Shown: positions 34,885 through 47,089 of the stretch, in pieces
Layout: every line of letters starts with the position of its first letter
Position numbering within the stretch: position 1 is the stretch's first letter
DNA from: Collybia mongolica
Taxonomy: Eukaryota > Basidiomycota > Agaricomycetes > Agaricales > Clitocybaceae
Reading direction: 5' to 3'
DNA length: 64,000 bases
NCBI GenBank assembly: GCA_013420905.1
Contig: JAAXNY010000013.1
Span: forward strand, 1,922,001-1,986,000
The notes under the pieces: generated by a model
The model's input: only the letters and a program-made list of their open reading frames with translations
What the model was told of the DNA's origin: nothing
The model's database searches: none
Translations under genes and position numbers: made by a program

Positions 34885-37800
34885 GGTTATGAATATTGTG
34901 ACCTTACACGGCCCCTGTTGTCTTTTGCTCGCTGGTAATTTATAGGTGGGCAATCTTTAGCTGTCTAGATGGTCGGTGTCAAAGTTTGAGACAGGATCAA
35001 CGAATGTTGCGATGACGCAGCAACAGCACTGCCTCATCATATCAAATGCCGTTCCCTTCAGCCGCTTATGTTGATCACCACAAAAGGGCGCACATTTATT
35101 AATGAATATAGCATTGCTTATAGTATGAAGCTGTGAAGGACCATCGTTTTTTACCAGTGCGTAGTATGATTAAACACACCCGGGTTTGATTGTGAATCGA
35201 CAAAACAGCCTGCATCTCGAGCCTGAGAGTATCAATTTCCAAGGCAATAAAGGGACGTGGGCCAGTATCAGAACAGAAAGACCTATGGAAAGATGTACAT
35301 CCGTAGCCATGGAACTAAGGAGATCATGAAGCTAGGCAGGTTGTACATTCAACGTCGTGTCGGGGGGAGAAAGTGGAGACGCAAAACCACATAGGGCTGA
35401 TGGTCGGCCTGTCCACATGATCCAAGATGTGGTGGTTGAGGAGCTTGAGATACCAGTTGCGAAGTGGAAAAATATCTAGTCACAATCAAACATCGATTTT
35501 ACCTGCCACCCGGAGGGAAACACGGACACGACGAACCCTCAAGTTGCATGGATACCGGAAAGGCGGATTTTAACGGACTCGGAGTATCGAATCTTTGTAG
35601 AGTCGTCCCGATAATGAACTAAATATTTCACTTTCAATTAGTTTAAGATAATCCGTAAATATGTGAACTAAGGAATAGGTGCTTGAGGGAGATGGTGACA
35701 AGGAGAGTGTAGGCGCGGAAGACGAAAGACGCTGTTTTGTAAATAGGTTCCGTGTGTAGTGACCAGATAACAAGCCCTTGGATATCTTCTCTGGTCATTC
35801 GAGGGAACTGATACGTGCTCTCTGGGGCTAAAGACCCGCTAGTAGTCCTCCCACTACTCCTGATATACTCCCTACCAAGCCACCCAAAACTTCCGTCAGT
35901 CCTCCGCTTCGGCCGCCTGCCCTATATGTCAGTACCCATGTGACGTTCACCAATTATTACTCCCCAAACCAACAGGCCCGTTGGGTTATCGCTTCGGTAG
36001 GTCATGGCCTTTCTACGAGGAATCACGCACATGAGTTTTTGCGGTGGGCAGAGCAGTAAGCAAAGTGCATTGTCCACAAAAGCAAGCTATGAAAAGCTGA
36101 AACGGCGAAAGAGTGTGCAGGTAACACAAAGAGTGGAGGCACAGACGACTTGTCGAAGTAGTCACAAAACAGGAAGGGTTTTCATCTCCAGTTCTGTAGA
36201 TAAACGAATATCAAAGGCAGCCAACCGAATCCCGAAGAATCGAAAACAGCAGCCGACCCGTAGAGCCAACTAGAACCTATTCAAAAACAATAATGGAAGC
36301 TCGGGACTACACAGTACTAGTGGAATGTCGAACCAAAAGGCGCCGAGGTCTGCAGGTACGCTAACTTGAAATCGAACGAACAAGTTTATCGACATCAACC
36401 GCACGGATTGAAATTGAGATATCCTTCAGATAGCTGTATTCAATCAGCAGCGACAGTAGGTTCGGGCTTGGACTCTGGGTGTCTGAATGTTGTCGTACAG
36501 GTGACCATGGGTAAATGATGGTTTGGTAGAGTGGGCCTCCGAATTCCTTGAGACAGTTGTCACATGATCACTGTACTGAAAATCTCCGGATTTTGAAAAT
36601 AAACTTGAACTTGAACCATTTATTTTAGAATCCTAAATGCCTATTTCTGTTCCCTCGGCCTCTGGATCTCTTCAACATCAAGCAGACTACTGACTAAGCT
36701 TTTTTGTCGCCCCTTCTAAAGTTGTCGAATTTGGTCAATGCATATTTCTAGGTTCAAGCCCTGATATTGTACAGTTTGGCTGTCACCACACCGACATATC
36801 GTCTGCTTCGGTTTCGGAAGCTCAACTGAGTATAATCTGACCTTTGAGAATATAGATCTCAAACGTGCAGGAGTGGAACTCAGTTATAGGTCGAGGACTC
36901 TGTAGGTCAGAGGCAGCCGAACACCGGGCCACTCGACAGAAAGGTCAAAACCACTCCCACCGAACAATCCTGCAGTACTATCCGTGGCTTCCTGCTCACC
37001 CTCTATATGAGTGATAAGGCACTACATCTGATCATTCCTGCGATTTTTCCCGGGCCACAACGCTTCCCGGCCATGCACCTTGGCTCCTCCTGTATCACGA
37101 TCGACGAATATCGCTATTGAAGTGATCTTCGATGACTCGGGTACGACGAACACCCGCATTCGCCAAGGATTCCAATAGATGCCTTTTGTATCCGTGCCCT
37201 TCGGGCTCCCATCCGATATCAGTATTTTACCATTTCTTCGGCCGAAACATCGTCGGTGTTTCCGCCTCAGCCACGCCTTTTCACGAGACCCGGCTTTGGA
37301 TCCCGGAGCCCTGGTATCAAACAGATTTTCATTATGTAGATGCCATCCGGGGCTCTTCGCCCACAACGCTTGTTTAGGTCGCAAAGTGACGGGAGGATTG
37401 ACACAGATGAAAAGGCCTAGACGGTTTATGGGGAGCGCGCACGCGGTACCGCGACATGAGGACCAGTAAGTCTTTGAATTTGTTCAACCTTCGTCGGTCA
37501 TAGATATGACACAGTCTGAAAGCACAATCCTATCTAATTATGGTCAACATTTTGTGGATGTTTTTCCTTCCGCTTGAGTAGCCGGCAGTTTCACGCGCTG
37601 TTATGGGACCATATGTAAAGACCTCGACGATCGCAATCGTGCTTGTCAGGATCGAGAAGGATCGCCACTGAGGCTCACTGAGGTGGTCCTCGATATCCGG
37701 CGATTCGAACACAACAGACTCGCGTGCGGCGGAAAATCCGAATAGGCGCCCCGTGTGTTCGCGCCCTTCGGACATACATCTCAATAGTCATCCATAATAT

Positions 37801-38296
37801 TCAAGGCGCCCCGAAGTCTGAAGATTACCTTAAACCTCTACCCTTGGACCGAAAGTACCCATCAACCGACTGTTCTCACTAGACTTTGGTTCGAGGCCGG
37901 ATGCCCGGAAGCCACTACATAAGTGTTATAGAAACAAACGCAAGGACTTTGTAACAGAGCGTTTTAACAGGGCGTTCTAATTGGCGGCAGAGACCACGCA
38001 GCAAGGGTTATTGTGTACCCGTTTCGGTGAGCAATAAAACAGATTTATTACATTGGACGCGCTCGTGTGGTGATTCCACCCTTGTTTTTCTACAAATCGA
38101 AACCTTCCTGAGCACCGGTTATAATGGACCCATCCTATCAGTCGAGATCCAACAATTCAATGCCAAAACGGAGGTTAACATCGTCAAGTCTATATGTCCT
38201 TGCATATACAGGAGTGTAATCGTATGTCCGAATCGTTATTAGGTAACATATCAGCGACATGAGAGCAGTAGGCGAGCAGGAACCTCAGTGGCGCAT
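34885..38296. other. no supported gene
   Basis: The promoter of the PIL1-like gene should lie at the left end. A possible small minus-strand gene (ATG near 36006, probable intron ending near 35922, continuing to about 35660) reads as a basic then hydrophobic protein, but I recognise nothing in it. Minus-strand ORFs at 37022-37384 and 37530-37784 contain blocks such as TDTKGIYWNPWRMRVFVVPE that look coding but are isolated, so they are possible relics. No RNA gene was seen. Confidence 0.35.
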
Positions 38297-39353
38297 TTAG
38301 ACTGGGCTGTATACAGGCGGTAACTCCTCGGGAGAGGGAACACTAAGGGAGTTGGATGACTGGGAATTCAGGACTCGAGGGGCCACTGTCCGTGTGCTGT
38401 CTCGTTGGGGGCTGGAGCTCTGAGGATCTTTGCGGTAAAGGTAGAATACCGATTGATACTGGGCGCTGTGAGTTTTGCCCGGAAATGTTTGCCTCCCTCG
38501 GTCCGTGCATGGTATGCACTGTACTTAGCAGCTCAGCAGATGGACCTGGTGACGAAGTCATGTCGGGGGCAAGCCGTTCAATCAGAGGAGATTTGCGAAA
38601 GTGTAAATGTATCGATAGACGAGCGCTGTGGTTATGGTCTGATGAAGGCAGTGGACTCTGTAGGAAGCGGTCCCCTAAGAAGAACAGTTTCACAAAGCCA
38701 GCGCCTGTCGCACAAGAAGTCAGGAACTACCGCAAGGAGGAAGAGCAGGCCCCCAACTGCGCCACCAATGATAGCTCCAATTTTATGTTTCTGCGGATTA
38801 GTATTGTGTGAGGAGCTTGCCTCGCTGGATGATGTGATATTGAGAGAATCAACGATGAAAAAGTCAAACCAAATTGTCCCCTCGCCCGGCGTCCGGTTGA
38901 AGTTGACTTTGGCCATTGTTACAACGAGTTCACTATGAGACGGATATGAAGTTAGAATTTTGAATCGGAAGCATTATGAATACTGTTTACAACTCAATGC
39001 TTAGACAATGGGAGTTGGTTTGATACCCAGAATTGTTGGCGTTGGATATCTCCAAAACCGTACTGGGAGGTCACTTGAACCGCCGGAGCACGATCGATAG
39101 AGTCACAACGCCTTGCGATGTAGAATCAAAGGTACAAAACACCGCGATAGCCGTACCCCGAATCAAACCAAGTGTTAGTGACATGCATCAAATGTACTGT
39201 CAAGTCAGTACTCACCTTCGAACGAAACAGTAAAAAGGTCCCTCACGTTGGTCGAGCTGGATACAGTTTGATTATATTCCGTGATCGTTGCTCCCAATTA
39301 CCGGTGTAATTCACCCTCGAGAGATCTTCGCTATCGATGTGTATCCCAGACAT
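38297..39353 (-). pseudogene. frameshifted paralogue of the fungal single-pass membrane protein at 40221-41454
   Basis: The relic aligns block by block with its intact neighbour. The start is MSGIHIDSEDLSRVNYTGNW, after which the frame slips by one base before SSSTNVRDLFTVSFEG. After an intron, the block around GTAIAVFCTFDSTSQGVV slips again before SIDRAPAVQVTSQYGFGD. The NRTPGEGTIWFDFFIV block and the membrane helix IGAIIGGAVGGLLFLLAVV are intact. In the tail, PPTRQHTDSGPSS is followed by a further slip before PSPEELPPVYSPV and the stop at 38297. Three or more frameshifts mean it no longer makes the full protein. It lies about 0.87 kb downstream of the intact copy, in the same orientation, as expected after tandem duplication. 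Confidence 0.85.
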
Positions 39354-40220
39354 GGCTGGAGTGCGTCGTAATGTACCCGGTGCTGGGACTTTCAGGTCAC
39401 ACATATATATATACCTGGAGAATATCATTACATAGCTATAGCCGGGCCCGGCGTATCTCAAAAAAAAAGATGGTTTCTTAAATGTTCAGGAACGTCCAAC
39501 GGACCTTAACTCGCTGGGCCGACCACGGTGATTTAGTTTTGTTATTAAAAAAAGGCTGAGATCACATAGATGATTCCTTGTTTTACAGTAGTGATAACAC
39601 GGCACGTAAGTTGGCAGTAACCATTCCAAGATCAGAGTACTTACTCTAAATGAGAAACGTAATCGAGGGCAACGTGTGTATTTACTTATCTTGTGGTATT
39701 CGCCATAGCTTCATTACCATCCACCAAGCCGGGCCTTGGCTCATGGATTACCCGTCAAGCATAGGCCCTGATGAAATCAATGATAAGTATTCCCTAACAA
39801 ACGCCTTGCATTTTTCCGGCCTTCAATCGATCCGGCTGATATACAGAAGATAAACTTGGGAAATCGCCACACATCAACTGTGCCCGAATCGATTAGCGCC
39901 CATTACGTTTCCTACATTCCTGGAACCCCTTCAAACACCTTCGTTTAGCGCGGTATTTAACGCACCTCGGAAGTTGTAACAATGATACCATATAGGTATG
40001 GGCATTTTGATATGGCAACATGGCGAGGTTCATGGAACGCCCTAACCCCGTCCATTCGTGTCCGATCATGACTTCTTCTACAGTTGTTGTCCTGTGCTGT
40101 ATTTCCCTGATACCCTAAAATACACATGATATTACTGTCATAAAAAATACGGTGGTGATTGGCTAGATTATTACTGGTACAAGTCGAAAATGAATAGTGC
40201 TGGAAGAAATGACATTAGGT
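39354..40220. other. spacer between tandem paralogues
   Basis: This spacer is about 870 bp and contains no supported gene. The 67-codon plus-strand ORF at 39650-39853 has no domain. Confidence 0.5.
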
Positions 40221-41454
40221 TTAGGCTGGGCTGTATACAGGTGGTAATTCCACGGGCGATGGAACACGCAAGCTGTTAAAGGTCTGGATGGTCTGTACTC
40301 GGACGCCACTATCGACGTGCTGCCTTGTCGGAGGCTGCTGCTCTGAGTTCGACGAACTTTGCGGTGATGGGGGGATATCAATTCGCAGCGTCCTGCGAGG
40401 CTTTCTTTCGGGAGCATTTGGATCTCTCGAATTTTCTGCAGGATGCTCCACGCTCGAGTGATGAGTGCTTGGAGGTTCGATTGAAAGGCCACGTGGGTGG
40501 ATGGTGGAAGAAGCAGTACGGATCGTAGCGGGGGACTTGCGGGAAGGTAAGAATGCTGGTGCAGTCGATGGATTAGTTCCGGAGTCTCCGCCTCGTGTAT
40601 CCAAGGAAGTCTCCGAGGAGAGGTCACCTCTACCCAGAAGAAATGGCTGGACAGAGCCGAAGTTTGCTAGGAAAGGAATCAAAGGGTATACTAGGGCAAA
40701 AACGGGTTGAATTACATTTCGATATGATATCCCCATGTTTCCCTAGTATTTCTTGGGGTGGAGTTTGCTTGCGTCGTCTACAAAAGACGAGGAGGAAAGC
40801 CAAAGCGAGAAGGAAAAACATTCCTCCAACCACGCCGCCAACAATAGCCCCGACTGGTGTAGGGTTTGGCGGTTTAGTGATCAGGGGTTGAGTCGACGAG
40901 GGGCGTGGTCCACTAGACGATGTGATTGTGGGGTCAGTGACCAGAAAATAGTCAAACCAGACCGTTCCTTCGCCGGGCTCTGGATCGAAGTTGATTTTGA
41001 CCATAGTCACATTGAGTTTACTGTGTGATTCACAATATAGAGTATATCAAGATATATACCTGGAGTGGATGACCTTGACGACTTACTGCTCAGTCAACGA
41101 GAGCTGACCTGACTTCCAGAACTGCTGCTGATGGGTGTCCCCAGCTCCACCTTGTGCGGTCACCCGAACAGCAGGAGCTCCATCAATAGAGTAGGTGGTC
41201 ATAACACCCTCTGAGGTAGCGTCGAAAGTACCATACACTGCAATAGAAGTGCCTTATTTTGTCATAAACGTCAACCATGGATGTCGAACTTCCGCACATC
41301 ACCACCTACCTTTGAAGGTAACAATAAAATGGTCTCCCACGTTTGTCGAACTCGCCACGGTTCCTTCATGTTCATAGGGTGAACCTCCTCTGACCCAAGT
41401 ACCAGTGTAGGCCACCTTCGAAAGATCTTGGTCGTCAATGTATATCCTGGCCAT
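40221..41454 (-). CDS. single-pass membrane protein with an N-terminal beta-sandwich-like domain
   Basis: Four exons encode about 330 residues. The start is MARIYIDDQDLSKVAYTGTW without a cleavable signal peptide. An extracellular part then carries STNVGDHFIVTFKGTSIAVY, YSIDGAPAVRVTAQ, and EPGEGTVWFDYFLV, followed by a Ser/Thr/Pro stretch. One transmembrane helix, GAIVGGVVGGMFFLLALAFL, is followed by LVFCRRRKQ and a long low-complexity cytosolic tail ending VPSPVELPPVYSPA. This layout (an 'IDD..D..I.Y.G.W' beta-type domain, a GAIVGGVVGG helix and a Pro/Ser tail) is common and often expanded in Agaricomycetes. Its function is not known to me; surface sensing or adhesion is a guess. It is the intact partner of the broken copy at 38297-39353. 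Confidence 0.8.
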
Positions 41455-43323
41455 GGCTGGGGTTACTCAAGAGAGACAAAACGGCAGGTACTTCATAGTT
41501 AATGAAGATGCAGTGGCGGCGACCCTGGCCCGACAACACCAGGGCATTATCGTTATTGGCGCTACCAAGCGGCATTATTTTGTGATCGGTGTGTAAAGCC
41601 CGCGCCTTCGAGCGGTGGTAGTTGGAGCTTTGGGTGATGCACCTATGTTTTTAAATGATCCATAATGGGACTCGGGGCTGTGCATCACAGAGTTTGTTGA
41701 ATCAGATCCGCTTCCTGCTAGGTGGACTTGAGATTCATATCAATAAACCTCGTGGAAGTATGCTATTGTCTACCAAGATGTATATCAGTTCGATATCAGC
41801 CCTAGATCATTACAACTTGCCATTTCAAGATGCAGGCCTGACAGAAAAACGGGCGGATGGACAAAGTGCAATTGCGGCATGTAACTCCTTCAACTTCCTA
41901 ACGGCGACTGACATTGGATTAGAAATCGTTTATTCGGATATTTCCGGTATGCTTGACACTGCCGTGGACGTCACCCAGTCACTCATGTTCGACAGATTAC
42001 CGAATTCAAGACGTCGATTTTGAAGTTATTACCAAAGTTTAGTACAGTGTCCGTTTAGAGTTGCGATGAACGTCAATAAATTCTTCAGCAGGAAAAGTAT
42101 TACTCTCTGTACGACTTATTATGCGGCCTAAACGCTAATTCAGATGAGCATAGACCCAGAAGACACCTTCCAGGCCATTCATTTTGGACGAGAGGGGATT
42201 TTCGTGCATCCACACGGATGATAATGGCGCCGCGAACATGGAAGAAATGACGACAAATTGTCTGGCATTCACTTAACTACAAGCAGACCAATGGTGTGAA
42301 TGAGTGCCATCGACAAGGAAGAATGACCTAGACTGGCAGCACAAAATGAGTTGCGCGAACGGGGAGGCACAGGTGAGTCATCTAGGAGCTTTCGATACGG
42401 TTGATTGACAATCATTCGTAAGGCCACAAATCCGTTTTGTTTGCTAAAACTGCCCCTCCCTGGATCACCTGACTTCGGAATCACCAGATAAAAGCCAGAC
42501 CGCACTCCCAAGGAAATGGCCTCGAAGCCTTCATCAATAAGCTGATGATGTGGCGGTTCACAACAGGACCACCAGACCTGGTGCAGAGGACGACGAAGGC
42601 GTTTGAATACAACATTCCATGGTTGCTTGGAAACAGGTGCTCATGTTACTGGCAATTGTCCCTATTCCGCCGACTATTTTGGGTAAAAAATTCCCTTCCT
42701 TTCACAGAAGCCCCGAAACACTCATATATAATTTACAACAGTATTTTTCGTCACTGGATACCTCGCCGGTCAGATTCGTTCATCTTTTGACATAGTTGGG
42801 TTTTTCCTCCATGACGAAAATTTGGGGTGGTGCGCTGGTCAAATCATGCTTGGTACTTCTGTCATTTTGCGCTTTTTGATGATTGGAACTGACTCGGTGA
42901 TGCTCAGAGGCCAGACTGGGTCTTGTCAACGTCTTTAGAGTCTGATAATTGGGGAAATTTATGCCCGATCCAACACCTCCACTGGTCAATCTCGGAGCTA
43001 ACATGCCGGGGGAGAAAGGCTCCCCGACCAAAGAAGGGGCGAAAATCAAATACCTCAACAATCATTCCTATCTGTTGCGTCCTTTGGTCATCATTGTTGG
43101 GTATGTTTTATATTATGGGGGTATATAAGTACAGGAATCCGCAGCTCAAGCGCAATAGTAAACGAACATTACACATAGAACTATCGTGGGGGTCTACCCC
43201 ACCAACAATTGCAACCCCAAGTAGGCCGCAAGGTACTGTTAAAGTTATTTTGTTAAGTCCATATGAACACATTCTAACCCTTGGATACTTTGTTACCATT
43301 GTCTGTATAAAGAACATTCGAAT
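41455..43323. other. no supported gene
   Basis: The promoter of the 41454 gene should be at the left end. ORFs at 41655-42023 (plus, 122 codons) and 42780-43061 (minus, ending MEEKPNYVKR) have no recognised domain. The second has plausible acceptor sites upstream, so it could be a final exon of an unknown gene. Confidence 0.35.
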
Positions 43324-43689
43324 TCAAATTCTATGTTGAAGACAATGAAATTCTAAGGACCCACCTGATACTCTCTTAAACACATTCCAGATTTTCGGCA
43401 CGACATAAACTACGACCGCGATCACTGCAGCACCTGCGATGATCTGAGAACATAGGGCAATGGTCGCAAAGGAGGCAGCTAGGGATTCTGAAGCGGCAGC
43501 AGTGGCTGCAGCACTTGCGGAAATAGAAGCAGCATGAGCTGCTGTTGCCTGAGCAGCGGCTGCAGTGGCGGCAGCATCAACCGCAATGCTTTGCGCAGCG
43601 GCAGCTGTTGTGGCGGCGTCCGCTGCAACGCTAACAGCGGATGCGCCGACTGTCACCCCGACGATTACAGCAAGTAGTGGGAGTGGCAT
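43324..43689 (-). CDS. alanine-rich small membrane protein
   Basis: An ATG-to-stop frame of 121 codons. It starts MPLPLLAVIVGVTVGASAVS, a hydrophobic segment that could be a signal anchor. About 65 residues follow in which alanine dominates, with loosely repeated blocks such as DAATTAAAAQSIA and DAAATAAAAQATA. A second hydrophobic helix, IIAGAAVIAVVVYVVPKIWN, lies near the end. A GTGGGT donor directly before the last 12 codons means the final residues may be spliced differently. No family was recognised. The regular Ala-rich helix between two hydrophobic ends may be a rod or hairpin in a membrane. Biased DNA alone could also open such a frame, so the call is moderate. Confidence 0.5.
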   Translation of the reverse strand: MPLPLLAVIVGVTVGASAVSVAADAATTAAAAQSIAVDAAATAAAAQATAAHAASISASAAATAAASESLAASFATIALCSQIIAGAAVIAVVVYVVPKIWNVFKRVSGGSLEFHCLQHRI

Positions 43690-44851
43690 GTTACCTGTGA
43701 GGCACTTTCTGTAAGCTGACGCACGTATTGAACAACAATATGAATAGAACGACACTGACCGAATTTTGTATAGTAAGTTGATGGTAAAAGGTCCTTGTGT
43801 TCTCCATACCCACGCTTATATGGTTTGTATAGGGTGCCGATCGTACCATTTAGATAGGATGCTGCGCACGCCGAAGTTGAATGAACATGTACACGTGGGT
43901 GTCATGCGTATAAAATGAGCTACACCACAACTATACGCGTGTGTGTGTGTGGAGGAAGGGAGGGGGAGATCACCACGAGGGAGCCAATTGACATGGGCAC
44001 CGTGAAAGCGCAATTTTCCCATACGGCTTCTGTAACCCAACTTGCATGAGGCCGCTCTGATATTTTTATGTTGCCTTCGCCTTCTGTGATGACGCCGTCG
44101 GAGCAGGTTAAACATTTATTGGCAAGGAACGTTGCTGAAGTGATCTACTTGGGTGCCTTTATTCCAATCCGTCCAAGGATAGTGTGAAGAAAAACCGGAG
44201 GGGCAGCCATGTGTGTGTATACTGTTCAAGCGTCTCTGGAATGGATGGTGAGCTCCAAGGTTGATCGATTGATCGAATCTTTCATTCATATCCGATAGAT
44301 TGATGAACATATCACTGATACATAGGTGACAGCACACCTTACCAGGTAAGTCGGTAATAAAGGGGAACAAGACTATCATTGAAGAGCTATGCCAGCGCTA
44401 AGAGCTCTAGTCGGCTCTCAGGTCCCGGAAACGTTGGTTCAAATGGCATAAATTGATACGAACAACAGATATAGTCCAGCAAAACGCAATTTTGAATGAC
44501 GAACGGCGTCAAGTTCATATCTTTCTTCGAGAAGCATCAGGCGGATCTCGCACCCCTTCAAATTTGGAGGGATTAAACGCTATAATGGGAGACTAGGTGA
44601 AAAGCCCAAAGCACAAAAGGTGGCCAAGCCCCAGTCAAGCGAAGAATATAGTTTATGTGTGTGCCCATAGATCTGTCACACCCCATGTTCACCCACCGAC
44701 ACACCTTCGTGCACTCTGGACCATAGACGACACCTATTAATATGTTCTATAATCTAACCAATGTGCTGCCGAGTTCATCAATATCAATCGTATTTGAGTA
44801 CAGAAAGTCCATTTTCCGAGAAGCGCACATGTGTGATATTCAAGCGATTCA
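43690..44851. other. no supported gene
   Basis: Minus-strand ORFs at 43816-44115 and 44116-44379 have no domain and are separated only by a stop. A (GT)n tract lies at 43939-43951. Nothing else is visible. Confidence 0.4.
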
Positions 44852-45550
44852 TCAGCAACTAATTCCCTTCGTCTCCCAGTAGTCAGAAAAAAAGGACAAG
44901 GCTTCTGCTTTATGCTTGGTCGGCCATCCCTCCACGAAATCATCAAATATCTTGCAGTACGACATGACCGGTGCCCCATACTTCAGCTGTGAGGTTGCAG
45001 GGCCCAAGACATAAACCTCATATACCGGGTGTAGACTTGGGAAGAAAACATACCAGGAGCATCCCCGCCATACCCTTGGCACAATCACCCGCTTTTTTAC
45101 GATCCCCCTCAAAGCAATAGTTGTATGAGTTTTTGTGGCACTTTGCAATTATTTTCCCAGCCTCTTTCTCCCAACCTAGAAGTGAAGACATGTCAGCAAT
45201 CTGGGTTTTGCCTCGTAACTCCAAAGTATTACATACCCTTCGGTGGGTCTTTTGTAAGCCATTTCTTTGACAGGTAGTATGGGAGGAGTTTCGTCTCAAC
45301 CCATTTTGCATCTGCGGGTCCACCTGGCTTTATACCTCGTCTACAAATATCTGTATGAAGTGGTGAATTGATCGTCAACTACTGACTCAGGGCCGCTGGC
45401 GAAGCTATTCTTCTAACCTTGGTTAAATTTGTCCCCCAGAAACTCCTCGATTAGTGCGGTTGTTTCTTCATCAGGTGGACACGCCATGCAGACATGGGTT
45501 AACAAAATGATGGACAGGATGAATATAAATCCTGGGATAGGGAGGTGCAT
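44852..45550 (-). CDS. small secreted cysteine-containing protein, paralogue A
   Basis: Five exons splice in frame to about 165 residues. The start MHLPIPGFIFILSIILLTHV is a signal peptide, followed by CMACPPDEETT. Later exons give DICRRGIKPGGPADAKW, GWEKEAGKIIAKCHKNSYNY, GDCAKGMAGMLL, YGAPVMSYCKIFDDF and the C-terminal DYWETKGISC. Intron positions and several cysteines match the divergent gene at 46435-47089, although sequence identity is low. The protein is presumably exported. I do not recognise the family. Small secreted proteins of this kind in fungi can be host-interaction effectors or wall components, and nothing here decides which. The stop is at 44852-44854. Confidence 0.75.
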
Positions 45551-45935
45551 GTTTCTCGGGGTAAGAATTGGGGAGACCGTGTCACACAATAGAGTAGTTG
45601 TACAGGGTTCTTTTGAAGAATTATCGAACTTGAGAAACGAGTAGCGGGAGAATTCCCGATTTTATTGACAGCCTGGAATGAGTACCGATTTAGTTAGCAT
45701 ATATGGGGTGTGCAGATCCGACTCTAAAGTGAGAGCACGGGAGTTGATCGGAGCCTTTTGGAACCGGAGCAGAAGTACAATCAATTGAACCTTTTATGGC
45801 CTAAGTTCATGCGCTTGCTTGTAGGGATTGGAGGCTCCAATCTCGGAGTTGCAGAAAAAGGTTGAATGATACCTGAGGGAAAATCGTTCGTGCTGTTAAT
45901 GATTTGCCATATGCTCACCAAATTCGGTTCAAGGA
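45551..45935 (+). repeat. duplicated segment, copy 1 (upstream of paralogue A)
   Basis: This direct repeat matches 47690-48075. Shared blocks in order are CGTGTCAC, GAGAAACGA, TAGCGGGA, GACAGCCTGGAA, CCGACTCTAAAGTGAGAGCA, CGGAGCCTTTTGGAA, GGGGCTCCAATCTCGGAGTT (GAGGCTCC in this copy), and TTTGCCAT.TGCTCACCAA. Copy 1 starts at the start codon of the paralogue A gene and so holds its promoter. Confidence 0.8.
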
Positions 45936-46434
45936 TGAATTCATCACGCCTCACGCGCCCATTCGCGACAAGTCACAGAATCATGTGCGTGACCAAAGCC
46001 TACGACACTTGCAATTGAGCTCCATTCAGAATTCACTGTTATTCATGCCAAAGTTACTTTTTGTTCTCAATCCTGTCGATCCGCGTTCATTGACCTTGAT
46101 TCATACTTTAAGTTTTATTTCTTGGGAACACGATTTCGGCAGAAATTAGAGTCCAGCATTCGAGCAGTTACGAGGAGCGCGTGGCAGCACGACCCCATGG
46201 CAAGCTGCTCCTAAAGCCTAAATCCTACCTAGTGTCTGTCCAACCAAACCCTACCAAACCCGAAACTATCACTTCTGGATTGGATTGGTGGCGCTAGCCG
46301 TGACATTCTGTCCCCGGAAAGCTGAGCGTGCGTGGAACTAGGAACATTTCTTCTGTCGTTGATCCTTCAAAAGCCTACAAATAAGGAGCCCCGTCATTCA
46401 CTCCGACAACCGTCTGCTGCCTAGCCCCCGAATT
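45936..46434. other. upstream region of paralogue B
   Basis: About 500 bp contain the likely promoter of the plus-strand paralogue B, including an A/T-rich CTACAAATAAGG about 60 bp before the ATG. The plus-strand ORF at 45904-46149 has no domain. Confidence 0.45.
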
Positions 46435-47089
46435 ATGCGTCTCCTCATCTCCGCTTTTCTATCCTTCCTTTTCACCGGACTGTTGGTCCATGCAGGTTGT
46501 CCACCATCGGACAAGGCGCTCTTACCAATTACCAACTTTTTAGAGGAAAAGTTCCACAAAGGTTAGATGTGCCTTCTCCTGCTGGCGAACGACGGCCTGA
46601 TTCATTCATACAGATATCCTGAGCCAGGGTATCGGGCCTGACAGTACTGCTGACCTGAAATGGATCCAGGACAATGTCATCCCACATTTCCTCACGGAGC
46701 CACTGCCAAAGGGTATGTCCAATACAGGGAGTTATTAATCATGCACTGCTGAAGCGCTTTGATCTCAGGTTTCTTACAAGATGTGGAAAAGATACGGGAA
46801 AAGTGTTTCCGGCCGGATGGTCTATCCACACTGGCAGCACAGCGTGCGTTCAAGAAATGTGCCGGGGGTCAGCTCCCTGGATTCCTGGTACATTTTTTCA
46901 AATTTTGCAGCCGCACGGCCCTAGGGAAGGCTGACGCCCTTGTGTTTCTAGTCAAAATACGCATCAGTTGGAATCAAAGCCTGCTCGATGTTCGAGAAGG
47001 ATATAATTCCACAGTGGGAGACTAAGTATAAACTGCTGACCTCAGTTTATTTTTCGAAATTCTGCAAGGCGAAGGGGAAGAGGTGCTAA
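46435..47089 (+). CDS. small secreted cysteine-containing protein, paralogue B
   Basis: Five exons give about 160 residues. The start is MRLLISAFLSFLFTGLLVHA (signal peptide), then GCPPSDKALLPITNFLEEKF. The next blocks are DILSQGIGPDSTADLKW, GFLQDVEKIREKCFRPDG, KKCAGGQLPGFL, SKYASVGIKACSMFEKD, and KFCKAKGKRC at the end. The four introns (each starting GTTAG, GTATG or GTACA and ending AG) fall at the same places as in the minus-strand paralogue A, which lies about 0.9 kb away in divergent orientation. Cysteines after the signal peptide, in KC, KKC/DC, KAC/SYC and at the C-terminus correspond. The gene is likely a tandem-inverted duplicate of A that has diverged strongly. Confidence 0.78.

Noticed and set aside
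40325..40891. Plus-strand ORFs of 67-98 codons
   Set aside because: They are antisense to the tail and membrane helix of the intact single-pass membrane protein.
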